DNA of 64,000 bases from Aquificota bacterium (GTDB taxonomy: Bacteria > Aquificota > Aquificia > Aquificales > Aquificaceae), in the NCBI GenBank assembly GCA_030549905.1, contig JAUQQK010000001.1, positions 1 to 64,000 on the forward strand. Direction: 5' to 3'. Positions 45,320 to 53,615 of this stretch are shown here, in pieces; the stretch's first letter is position 1; the number at the start of each line of letters is the position of its first letter. The notes under the pieces are model-generated. The model searched no databases. It was given only the letters and a program-made list of their open reading frames with translations, and was not told the origin of the DNA. Made by a program: the position numbers and the translations under genes.

Positions 45320-46918
45320 TTACCTGAGGAGCTGAAGGACAAGCTGTGGTAGCTGGTTAGCCTGTGCAAGCATAGCCATAGAAGACTGCATCTTTATCTG
45401 AAGCTTGGTGAAGTTGGTCATCTCCTGAGCATAGTCTGTGTTGCGTATAACGTTCTCCGCCTCCTTTGTGTTGTCCCAAGCTACCTTTTGAGAGTCGTAT
45501 ATGGACTGAAGGTTGTTCATCACCGCACCTATCTGGGCACGCACCGTATCCACCCTCTGCAGAGCCTTCTTGGCTATAAGCATAGATTCTTCAGCCTGCT
45601 GGTTAGTGAGGACGCTGACCGAGTAAAGGTTCTTGAATATAGCATTATTATTATTAGCTACGTTGAAGTTGAAGCCTGCACTAAGGCTAGATACACCATT
45701 GTACTGAAGTTTGTAAGTGCTTATACCGGCTATGTCCACAGTGCCCACATCTATGTAGTATATGTTAGTGTTAGCAGCAGCAGTAACTGATACAGTTCCA
45801 GCACCTTGAAGTATCTGACCGAGATTTATATTAACACCATTAGACGCAATAGTAGCATTCACGACCGCTTGAACCGCTATGGTTTCACCATGTGCAGTTT
45901 CAAGCACCAGCTTATTATCCACCACCTTGGCGCTTATGGGTGCTCCCGCCGCTGAAGCCTGTGTATTTATGGCGTCCGCAAGCTGTTGAACGGTGGTTAT
46001 ATTACTGTCAATTCCCACAGAAAAGTTAGGGCTTCCGCTTGCTATAGCATTTCCTATATAGAAGTTAAGGGTTACCGAGCTAACCGTGTCTGTCTGGCCA
46101 GCAGGAGACCAGAAGTTGGCAAAGCCCGTATAAGTCTGGTCCGCCTTATTATCATTCTTTGCCACCGCCTCTATACCAAGAGCTTGCAGTGCCTGATTGC
46201 TGTTTATGTTATTGGCAAGGGTTGCAGCATCTACAAACCTACGATAACCATCGTAGGCTAATACCCTAATACCCGCTATATCCACATACTCACCCGTTTC
46301 CACCATAAAGTCCTGATTTGACGTGGTCGTAAGTTGTGTAGCAAAGTCTCCCACGTTTGTGCCTGCGGTAATTTTGTATGTGGATCCTTGACCACTAACC
46401 AGAAAGGCTCCTATGTCGTTAGGAAGCAGGCTATCTATGCCCACATTGAGAACCTGGTCCTTCCTTGCTCCGTAGTGTATGGCTTTACCAGAAAAAGTTC
46501 CATCCAGTAGCTTTATGCCGTTATACTCGGTGTCTGTGCCTATCTTCTTTATGGCGTCGATAAAGTTGTCAATCTCCCTCTGAAGGCTTGCCCTTGCGTT
46601 AGGGTCGTTGATGTCGTTCGCTGCACGCACCGTTCTCTTGTAGATTTCGTTTAGCCTGTCAAATATTTGTCCAGCTGAGCTTTCCGCTATCCTGAGGGCT
46701 GAAAGACCTGTCTGTATGTTCCTGTTTCCCTCTTCAAGACCAGAGCCCACAATCATGAGCTGGTCTGCTATGAACAGGCCTGCGGAGTCGTCCGCAGCGT
46801 TTAAGATTCTCAGACCCGTTGAGAGCCTGAGCAGGGATTTGTTCATCTCCCTCTCGTTCTGCACTATGGCTGTGTGTGTGGCTGCCGCCTCAAAGTTGAA
46901 GTTCACTCTTAGTGCCAT
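45320..46918 (-). CDS. fliC: flagellin
   Basis: 532 residues from the ATG at 46918 (AAAAGGAGGTG upstream). Conserved N-terminal D0/D1 (MNKSLLRLSTGLRILNAADD, SAGLFIADQL) and C-terminal D1/D0 (VIRNTDYAQEMTNFTKLQIK, ending LPQLVLQLLR), around a large variable middle of about 250 residues rich in Ser, Thr, Asn and Ala that is a suitable target for O-glycosylation. The glycosylation genes start just upstream on the other strand. It is longer than the Aquifex-sized 500 residues typical minimum but ordinary for flagellins. Confidence 0.96.
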   Translation of the reverse strand: MALRVNFNFEAAATHTAIVQNEREMNKSLLRLSTGLRILNAADDSAGLFIADQLMIVGSGLEEGNRNIQTGLSALRIAESSAGQIFDRLNEIYKRTVRAANDINDPNARASLQREIDNFIDAIKKIGTDTEYNGIKLLDGTFSGKAIHYGARKDQVLNVGIDSLLPNDIGAFLVSGQGSTYKITAGTNVGDFATQLTTTSNQDFMVETGEYVDIAGIRVLAYDGYRRFVDAATLANNINSNQALQALGIEAVAKNDNKADQTYTGFANFWSPAGQTDTVSSVTLNFYIGNAIASGSPNFSVGIDSNITTVQQLADAINTQASAAGAPISAKVVDNKLVLETAHGETIAVQAVVNATIASNGVNINLGQILQGAGTVSVTAAANTNIYYIDVGTVDIAGISTYKLQYNGVSSLSAGFNFNVANNNNAIFKNLYSVSVLTNQQAEESMLIAKKALQRVDTVRAQIGAVMNNLQSIYDSQKVAWDNTKEAENVIRNTDYAQEMTNFTKLQIKMQSSMAMLAQANQLPQLVLQLLR

Positions 46919-46953
46919 GGTTAACACCTCCTTTTAAGGTTTGTTATGTGTGT

Positions 46954-46979
46954 ATATCGGAGACTTTTAGAAGTTTTTA
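46954..46979 (-). promoter_or_regulatory. sigma-28 (FliA) type promoter for flagellin
   Basis: On the minus strand TAAA (46979-46976), 14 bases, then TCCGATAT (46961-46954), against the FliA consensus TAAA-N15-GCCGATAA. It ends 36 bases before the flagellin ATG. Spacing is one base short, but the CCGAT core is exact and the setting is right. Confidence 0.7.
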
Positions 46980-46997
46980 AGTGTTATCATATAAGTC

Positions 46998-48929
46998 ATG
47001 GTGATAACAGAGGAGGGTCTAAAGGAAAGGCTGTATAAAAACCACGAGCTTCTTAGCAAAAAAGCTCCAGGGCTGTTGCAGGTAATGTCTGCAGTGAGCC
47101 TTCCCTTCAGTGTGAATGTAAGCGATGGTAAAGTGGATGCGGACATGGGGGGAGGACCCATATACGGTGGAGATGCTTACACCATATGCCTGAGGCAGGT
47201 GGAAGCCTTTGAAGAAAAGCCTGTGAGAATGTTTCCAGACCTTATCAGGACAAAAGAAGGCTTAAGCGAAGATATAATAGCCCACAGGTTTACGAGGGAG
47301 CTTCTGGAAAGGACAGGAGAAAAAATAGAAGCCCTACCACTCAACAGGACAAGACATATACCCCTTCTTCTCATGGTGGGTCTTGGCTTTGGCTTTCACC
47401 TTGAGATGCTCTTGGACAGGTTTGAGGTGCAAAACCTTATCCTTCTTGACGTGCCTGCCTTTTTCAGGTTAAGCCTTTACACCCTTGACTGGGAGCGGGT
47501 AATAAACTATTTTTCAAAGCCAGGAAGGTCTTTAAATCTTATAGTGCATGACAAGCTTATACTGGAGCAGGACTTAGACGGGGCTTTTTCGGACCTTCTT
47601 AAGGTCATTCAGCAGATAAACCCCGGTCTCTTTTACTGGGGCTACTACTTTGAACACCTGCAGTATAACCCGCCCATGCGGATTATGGACTGGTTTAACC
47701 GCTCGCCTGCTTTTCAGGAGATATTTCATGGCTTTTTTGACGATGAGCTGTGGTCTCTCAGATGGACCTTAGAAAAGTTTGAGAAAAAAATCCCTCTATA
47801 CTACCCGAAGAAGAAGGTATCAGAAGATGCGGTTGCCTTCGTGCTTGGAGCTGGTCCATCCTTAGATTATGCCTTAGAGAAGATAAAAGAATACAGGGAC
47901 AGGGCTGTCATATTTTCCTGCGGTTCCACTATAAGCGCTTTGAAGAAAGCCGGCATAGTGCCAGACTTTCATGTGGAGATAGAGAGGACAAAATACACCT
48001 ACGATACTCTTGTGGAGGTAGGTAGGGACTTTCTTAAACAGACAAGGCTTATTGCAAACAACCCCCTCTGGACAGAATGCTTCAAACTCTTTAAAAAGGG
48101 CTATATGTTCTTAAAGCTCAATGACACGGGAGCCTTGCTCCTTGAACCTACCGGCTCCCCCATAATATGGCACACGGGACCCACAGTGACGGCTGCCGGC
48201 GTTGCCCTTGCGGCTGAGTTTGGCTTCAAAGAGATATACCTCTTTGGTGTAGACCTTGGCTCCAAAGACCCTTCAAGGCACCACTCAAGCCTGAGCAACT
48301 ACTACGACCCGGAAAGCATGCTCTCTAAGGCAAGGGTTGAATTTGAAATACCTATGTCCGGAAACTTCGGCGGTGAGGTATACACAAACAGCTGGTTTGC
48401 CATAACCAAGTATGCCATAGAACAGACTATAAAGAAGAAGGGCGTTAAGGTTTATAACACCTCAGACGGTGTGAAGATAGAGGGTGCCGTGCCCCTGCCC
48501 ATTGAATTTTTTAAGTTAGAAGGGTCCTTTGATAAGGAGAAGGCTATAAGGGACATAGAGGAAAACTTTGACACAAGATACCTAAAAATGATAAAACCCG
48601 GTGAGGTTTTAAGAAAGCTGAGCATGGACTTTGAAACCCTTGCGGAGAAGGTAAAAAGCTACCCAAAAAGGTTTTCTCCAAGCCTGTATGACACCATACA
48701 CAGCTTTCTTATACTGCCCTCTGAAGTAGTTTCTTTTAAAAACCCTCTGCTTTATAATCTTTTATACCACAACATGCATCAATGGAGCCAGACTGCACTG
48801 GGCTATGCCCTCAGCCTTGAGGAGGAAGAAAAGAGAAGAGGGTTTATGCAATTTTTCTGGGATATGTTTTACAGGTTTCTAAAGACAGCAAACAGAGAAA
48901 TTCAAAGGCTTTTGGAGGATTTTGGATGA
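46998..48929 (+). CDS. Maf-type flagellin glycosyltransferase (DUF115/6-HMPPK-like)
   Basis: 643 residues. The central DUF115 domain has AFVLGAGPSLDYALEKI, VIFSCGSTISALKKAGIVPD, WHTGPTVTAAGVALAAEFG and YLFGVDLGSKD, the features of motility accessory factors that transfer nonulosonic sugars to flagellin in Campylobacter, Aeromonas and Clostridium. The N-terminal third and helical C-terminus are typical of Maf proteins. It is divergent from flagellin with 79 bases between, and starts without a Shine-Dalgarno sequence right behind a TATAAG, so a leaderless mRNA is possible. Overlaps pseI by 4 bases. Confidence 0.88.
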   Translation: MVITEEGLKERLYKNHELLSKKAPGLLQVMSAVSLPFSVNVSDGKVDADMGGGPIYGGDAYTICLRQVEAFEEKPVRMFPDLIRTKEGLSEDIIAHRFTRELLERTGEKIEALPLNRTRHIPLLLMVGLGFGFHLEMLLDRFEVQNLILLDVPAFFRLSLYTLDWERVINYFSKPGRSLNLIVHDKLILEQDLDGAFSDLLKVIQQINPGLFYWGYYFEHLQYNPPMRIMDWFNRSPAFQEIFHGFFDDELWSLRWTLEKFEKKIPLYYPKKKVSEDAVAFVLGAGPSLDYALEKIKEYRDRAVIFSCGSTISALKKAGIVPDFHVEIERTKYTYDTLVEVGRDFLKQTRLIANNPLWTECFKLFKKGYMFLKLNDTGALLLEPTGSPIIWHTGPTVTAAGVALAAEFGFKEIYLFGVDLGSKDPSRHHSSLSNYYDPESMLSKARVEFEIPMSGNFGGEVYTNSWFAITKYAIEQTIKKKGVKVYNTSDGVKIEGAVPLPIEFFKLEGSFDKEKAIRDIEENFDTRYLKMIKPGEVLRKLSMDFETLAEKVKSYPKRFSPSLYDTIHSFLILPSEVVSFKNPLLYNLLYHNMHQWSQTALGYALSLEEEEKRRGFMQFFWDMFYRFLKTANREIQRLLEDFG

Positions 48930-49969
48930 TAGAAATTGCGGGAAGGAAGATAGGGGAAGGACAGCCCGTATTTATCGTGGCGGAGCTTTCCGCAAACCAT
49001 CTGCAAAACCTTGACCTTGCCCTGAAGACCATAGAAGCTATAAAGGAAGCGGGTGCTGATGCGGTAAAGCTTCAGACCTACACGCCAGACACTATAACCA
49101 TAGATGCGAGGAACGAATACTTCATGATAAAGGAAGGCACCCTGTGGGACGGAAAGTATCTGTATGACCTCTACAAGGAAGCCTACACGCCCTGGGAGTG
49201 GCATCCAAAGCTCTTTGAGTTTGCCAAAGAGCTGGGTCTTGTATGCTTTTCCACGCCCTTTGATAAGTCCGCGGTGGATTTCTTGGAAGAGCTCGGAGTA
49301 CCAGCCTATAAGGTGGCTTCCTTTGAGATAACGGATATACCACTTATTGAATACATAGCCAGCAAGAAAAAGCCTGTGATAATCTCTACTGGCATAGCCA
49401 CTTTGACAGATATAGAGGAGGCAATTCAGGCTTGCAAAAGAGCAGGCAACGAACAGATAGTGCTTTTAAAATGCGTCTCTGAGTACCCCACACCCTTTGA
49501 GGATGCAAACCTCAGAACCATACCCAACATGAGGGAAACCTTTGGCGTGCCTGTAGGGCTTTCTGACCACACTTTGGGCATATCGGTGCCTGTAGCGAGC
49601 GTAGCCTTAGGTGCGGTCATGGTAGAAAAGCACTTTATTTTAGACAGAAGCCTTGGAGGACCAGACAGTGCCTTTTCCCTTGAGCCGCATGAGTTTAAGG
49701 CTATGGTGCAGGCTATAAGGGAAGTGGAAAAAGCTCTTGGAAGGGTGAGCTATGAGCTAACCCAGAAGCAGAAGGACATGAGGAAGTTCTCAAGGAGCCT
49801 CTTTGTGGTAAAGGATATAAAGGCAGGAGAGGTCTTTACAGAGGAAAATGTAAGAAGCATAAGACCGGGCTATGGTCTTCACCCCAAATATCTCAAAGAA
49901 ATTCTTGGAAGAAAAGCGAGGAAAGACATAAAGAAAGGCACACCACTTAGCTGGGAACTGATAGAATGA
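48926..49969 (+). CDS. pseI: pseudaminic acid synthase
   Basis: 347 residues. NeuB-type TIM barrel (PVFIVAELSANHLQNLDLAL, GADAVKLQTYTPDT, VGLSDHTLGI, VEKHFILDRSLGGPD) followed by an antifreeze-like SAF domain (about 285-347). The sequence context with PseB and PseC supports condensation of phosphoenolpyruvate with 2,4-diacetamido-altrose rather than sialic acid synthesis. ATGA overlaps on both sides. Confidence 0.92.
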   Translation: MIEIAGRKIGEGQPVFIVAELSANHLQNLDLALKTIEAIKEAGADAVKLQTYTPDTITIDARNEYFMIKEGTLWDGKYLYDLYKEAYTPWEWHPKLFEFAKELGLVCFSTPFDKSAVDFLEELGVPAYKVASFEITDIPLIEYIASKKKPVIISTGIATLTDIEEAIQACKRAGNEQIVLLKCVSEYPTPFEDANLRTIPNMRETFGVPVGLSDHTLGISVPVASVALGAVMVEKHFILDRSLGGPDSAFSLEPHEFKAMVQAIREVEKALGRVSYELTQKQKDMRKFSRSLFVVKDIKAGEVFTEENVRSIRPGYGLHPKYLKEILGRKARKDIKKGTPLSWELIE

Positions 49970-50991
49970 GCTTTTTAGAGAATAAGGTAATACTCATAAC
50001 GGGCGGGACTGGCTCCTTTGGAAGGGCTTTTGTCAGGTATGTTTTAAAACACTACAAACCCAGAAAGCTGATAATCTTCAGCAGGGACGAATTCAAACAA
50101 TGGCAGATGAGTAAAGAGTTTCCAGAAAGTGAGTATCCACAGCTCAGGTTTTTCCTTGGAGATATAAGGGACAAGGACAGGCTCAGGCTTGCCTTTGATG
50201 GCGTGGATTATGTGGTACATGCTGCAGCACTAAAGCATGTGCCAATTCTTGAATACAACCCCTTTGAGGCGGTAAAGACCAACATAATCGGAGCCCAAAA
50301 CATCATAGAAGTAGCCATAGAAAAGGGTGTGAAGAAGGTGGTTGCCCTATCCACCGACAAGGCGGTAAGCCCCGTAAACCTGTACGGTGCCACCAAGCTA
50401 ACCATGGAGAAGCTCTTCATTGCAGGCAATGCCTATGCGGGAGCAAAGGAGACCTCCTTTAGCATAGTGCGGTATGGCAATGTGGTGGGAAGCAGGGGAA
50501 GCGTCATACCCTTATTTTTAAAGCTCCTTTCAGAGGGCAGTAAGGAGCTACCCATTACCGATGAGCGTATGACAAGGTTCTGGATAAGCCTTGAAGAGGG
50601 TGTAAGGCTTGTTCTCTTTGCCCTTGAGGAGGCGGAAGGAGGAGAGGTTTTTGTGCCAAAGATTCCCAGCGTGCGTATTGTGGAGCTGGCAAAGGCTCTT
50701 TGCCCCGACTGTAGCTTAAAGTTCATAGGCATAAGACCGGGGGAGAAGCTACACGAGAGCCTTATAGCTGAAGATGAGGCGAGGGATGTAAGGCTTGTAG
50801 AGCGTGAGGGAAGGCATTATTTTGTATTGCTTCCGCAGTTTAGCTTTGAGGCAAAGGCTTTAGAAAAGTGGAAGGCTTTTCCGAAAATGCCAGAGGGCTT
50901 TTTCTACAGGAGCGACCAAAACGACTGGTGGCTGGAGGGTGAGGAGTTAAGGGCTTTTCTTAATAAAGCTCTGAAGGACGTTGAAACATGA
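49966..50991 (+). CDS. pseB: UDP-GlcNAc 4,6-dehydratase (inverting)
   Basis: 341 residues. Short-chain dehydrogenase opening VILITGGTGSFGRAFVRYVL, active-site region LSTDKAVSPVNLYGATKL with Tyr-x3-Lys-like arrangement, and GNVVGSRGSVIPLF. First step of pseudaminic acid synthesis: removes water and inverts C5. Overlaps neighbours by 4 bases. Confidence 0.93.
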   Translation: MSFLENKVILITGGTGSFGRAFVRYVLKHYKPRKLIIFSRDEFKQWQMSKEFPESEYPQLRFFLGDIRDKDRLRLAFDGVDYVVHAAALKHVPILEYNPFEAVKTNIIGAQNIIEVAIEKGVKKVVALSTDKAVSPVNLYGATKLTMEKLFIAGNAYAGAKETSFSIVRYGNVVGSRGSVIPLFLKLLSEGSKELPITDERMTRFWISLEEGVRLVLFALEEAEGGEVFVPKIPSVRIVELAKALCPDCSLKFIGIRPGEKLHESLIAEDEARDVRLVEREGRHYFVLLPQFSFEAKALEKWKAFPKMPEGFFYRSDQNDWWLEGEELRAFLNKALKDVET

Positions 50992-52097
50992 TACCCTACG
51001 GCAGACAGCTTATAGATGAAGAAGACGTAAAGGCTGTGGTAGAAGTCCTTATGTCTGACTTTATCACTCAGGGACCAAAGGTAGAGGAATTTGAAAAAGC
51101 TCTAACGGAGTATTGCCAAAGCCCCTATGCGGTTGTCTTTAACTCAGGCACTTCAGCCCTATACTGCATATACAGAGCCTTAGGGCTTTCCGAGGGTGAT
51201 GAGTTTATAACCACACCCATTACCTTTACCGCCACCGTATCCGCGGGAGTTCTCTTAGGTGCAAAACCCGTCTTCTGCGACATAGAGCCGGACACGGGCA
51301 ACATGAAGACAGAACTTCTTGAAAGCCTGATAACAGAGAGAACAAAACTAGTCGTGCCAGTGCATTATGCGGGGCATCCTGTGGATATGGAAAGGGTATG
51401 GCAAATAGCTCAGAAGTATGGTCTTTATGTGGTAGAAGATGCCTGTCATGCCCTTGGCTCCGCCTATAAGGGCTTCAAAACAGGCTCTTGCAAGTTCTCT
51501 CATGCGGTGGTCTTTAGCTTCCACCCTGTAAAGCATATAACTACAGGTGAGGGCGGTGCGGTGTTAGTAAAGGACAGAGAGCTTTATGAAAGGCTTCTAA
51601 AGTGCAGAAATCACGGCATAAGGAGGGGAGAGGACTGGGAATACTATGTGGAGTTTCCTTCCTTCAACTTTAGAATAACTGACTTTCAGTGTGCCTTAGG
51701 CTTATCCCAGCTTAGAAAGTTAGACGAGTTTGTGCATAAAAGAAGGCAAATAGCCAGTAAGTATTACGAAGTCTTAGGCAAAAACACAAGGCTTGAGTTT
51801 CCTGTAGAAAGGTCTTATGCTTACCATTCTTACCATCTATATCCTGTAAGGCTCAAGGAAAAGGAAAAAAGGAGGGAGCTTTTTAGATACCTTCGCAAGG
51901 CGGGTATAGGCGTGCAGGTACATTACATACCCGTCTACTGGCATCCCTTTTTGCAAAAGCTCGGTTATAAAAAAGGTCTTTGCCCCATAGCTGAAGACTT
52001 TTACGAGAGGGTTTTAAGCCTGCCCATATACCCCAGTCTGAAGGAGGAAGAATTTATTTATGTAGTAGAAAAGCTGGAGGAGTTTTTAAGTGTTTGA
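50988..52097 (+). CDS. pseC: UDP-4-amino-4,6-dideoxy-altrose transaminase
   Basis: 369 residues of the DegT/DnrJ/EryC1 aminotransferase family. PLP Lys in VFSFHPVKHITTGEGGAV, Asp in VVEDACHALGS. It aminates C4 of the PseB product. Overlaps pseB by 4 bases and the reductase gene by 8. Confidence 0.93.
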   Translation: MIPYGRQLIDEEDVKAVVEVLMSDFITQGPKVEEFEKALTEYCQSPYAVVFNSGTSALYCIYRALGLSEGDEFITTPITFTATVSAGVLLGAKPVFCDIEPDTGNMKTELLESLITERTKLVVPVHYAGHPVDMERVWQIAQKYGLYVVEDACHALGSAYKGFKTGSCKFSHAVVFSFHPVKHITTGEGGAVLVKDRELYERLLKCRNHGIRRGEDWEYYVEFPSFNFRITDFQCALGLSQLRKLDEFVHKRRQIASKYYEVLGKNTRLEFPVERSYAYHSYHLYPVRLKEKEKRRELFRYLRKAGIGVQVHYIPVYWHPFLQKLGYKKGLCPIAEDFYERVLSLPIYPSLKEEEFIYVVEKLEEFLSV

Positions 52098-52953
52098 AAG
52101 GCTTATCTTAGGTAGTGCCAATTTTGGCATGGATTACGGTATATCCTGCGGCAGGAGGCTTTCTAATGAGGAGGTCTTTCAAATACTTGATAGAGCATGG
52201 CAGGAAGGCATAAGATGGATAGACACCGCTCAAGCTTATGGTGGGTCCGAAGAGGTTATAGGCAACTATATGCGTCAAAAAGGAAGAATATTTAACATAA
52301 TCACAAAACTACCCCATGGAAACTACGGAAACTATAAGGACATAAAAGAGAAAGTTTTAGAAAGTAAAAAGAAGCTACAAGTTGAAAAGATAAAGGTTTT
52401 ACTTTTGCATTCCTTTAAAACTTTTGATGACAAAAGGGAATTAATGAGCGAGAGCCTTGAAAGGTTAAAAGAGGAGGGTCTTATAGAAGAATATGGTGTT
52501 TCTGTCTATCATGTAGAAGAAGTTTTTGATTTTTTCCATGCTATAAAAAAACCTTTTGTGGTGGAGTTTCCAGCGAACGTCTTTGATAGAAGATTTATCA
52601 GAAGGCTGAAGGAGTTAAAAGAGCTAAAGTTAAAGCTTTTAGCAAGGTCTGTTTTTCTTCAAGGTCTCTTCTTCCTGCCAGAGGAAAGACTTACGGGCTT
52701 TTTTGCTCCCATAAGGGACAAAGTGCTTTCTTTGAAGAAAAAGGCAGAGCTTTTGAACCTTCCTCTTTCCTGTCTTTGCCTTATTTTCGTGTGGCAATAT
52801 TCTGACATAGAAGGTATCATATTAGGTGTGGATAACCTTAGGCAACTTGAGGAGAATTTAGAGTGCATTAGAAGCAATATGAGCTTTTCAGAAGTTCTTG
52901 AAGGCTTTGAAGTGGAAGATGAGAATATAATCCTGCCATATAACTGGAGGTAG
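52090..52953 (+). CDS. aldo/keto reductase
   Basis: 287 residues. AKR barrel with RLILGSANFGMDYGISCG, the catalytic Asp and Tyr in RWIDTAQAYGGSEEVIG, Lys in NIITKLPHG and a C-terminal cofactor region GIILGVDNLRQLEENL. Such genes are common in nonulosonic acid and spore-coat sugar loci, where they may reduce a keto-sugar side product or modify the final glycan. The catalytic His of other AKRs appears as HSF (LLLHSFKTFDDKR), which fits. Its codon use is richer in AAA/TTT than neighbours. Confidence 0.83.
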   Translation: MFERLILGSANFGMDYGISCGRRLSNEEVFQILDRAWQEGIRWIDTAQAYGGSEEVIGNYMRQKGRIFNIITKLPHGNYGNYKDIKEKVLESKKKLQVEKIKVLLLHSFKTFDDKRELMSESLERLKEEGLIEEYGVSVYHVEEVFDFFHAIKKPFVVEFPANVFDRRFIRRLKELKELKLKLLARSVFLQGLFFLPEERLTGFFAPIRDKVLSLKKKAELLNLPLSCLCLIFVWQYSDIEGIILGVDNLRQLEENLECIRSNMSFSEVLEGFEVEDENIILPYNWR

Positions 52954-52955
52954 AA

Positions 52956-53615
52956 ATGAAGCAGTTGGAAGTTTTCAAAAAATACGAAGCGGACCGATGG
53001 TATGAGAGGAACAAAGAAAGCCTGAAGCCCAAAGATGATATAGTCATCTGGCTTTTGGAAAATTATGGAGTATTAAAAGCGGAAAGTAGTGTGCTTGAAG
53101 TGGGTGCATCAAATGGTTGGAGACTTGCAAGGATTTATGAAAAGTACAAGTGCAAAGCAGTAGCGGTGGAGCCATCAAAAAAGGCGGTAGAAGAAGGAAA
53201 GAAAGTTTTCCCCTTTATAGAGTTCTACAACATAGCCTTAGAAGAAATGGACTTTGAAAACAGCTTCAATGTGGTTATAGTAAACAGCGTATTGCACTGG
53301 ATAGACAGGAAAAACCTTCTTCATGCTATAGCCCGCATAGACAGGGCTTTAAAAGAAGAGGGTTATCTTGTGATAGGAGATTTTCAGATGCCCATCTTTA
53401 TAAAAAACCCCTACCATCACACACAGGAAGAGCTATACACCTACAAGCAAGCCTATAAGGAGCTTTTCTTGTCCTCAGGCTTGTATGTGGAGCTTGCCAC
53501 CCTTTGCTACAACCATGACACAAAAGAATTTAAAGAGATAGACCTTAAAAATCTTTTCTGCGTAAGCCTTCTGAAAAAGCAAGAAATATACCTAAGGCAG
53601 GATAAAGTGCTATGA
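52956..53615 (+). CDS. class I SAM-dependent methyltransferase
   Basis: 219 residues. Motif I VLEVGASNGWRLARI, acidic residue AVAVEPSKKA, and VVIVNSVLHWIDRKNLLHAI, as in small-molecule methyltransferases. Its position among sugar genes suggests methylation of the nonulosonic sugar or glycan. Preceded by TGGAGGT; overlaps the next gene by 4 bases. Confidence 0.83.
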   Translation: MKQLEVFKKYEADRWYERNKESLKPKDDIVIWLLENYGVLKAESSVLEVGASNGWRLARIYEKYKCKAVAVEPSKKAVEEGKKVFPFIEFYNIALEEMDFENSFNVVIVNSVLHWIDRKNLLHAIARIDRALKEEGYLVIGDFQMPIFIKNPYHHTQEELYTYKQAYKELFLSSGLYVELATLCYNHDTKEFKEIDLKNLFCVSLLKKQEIYLRQDKVL

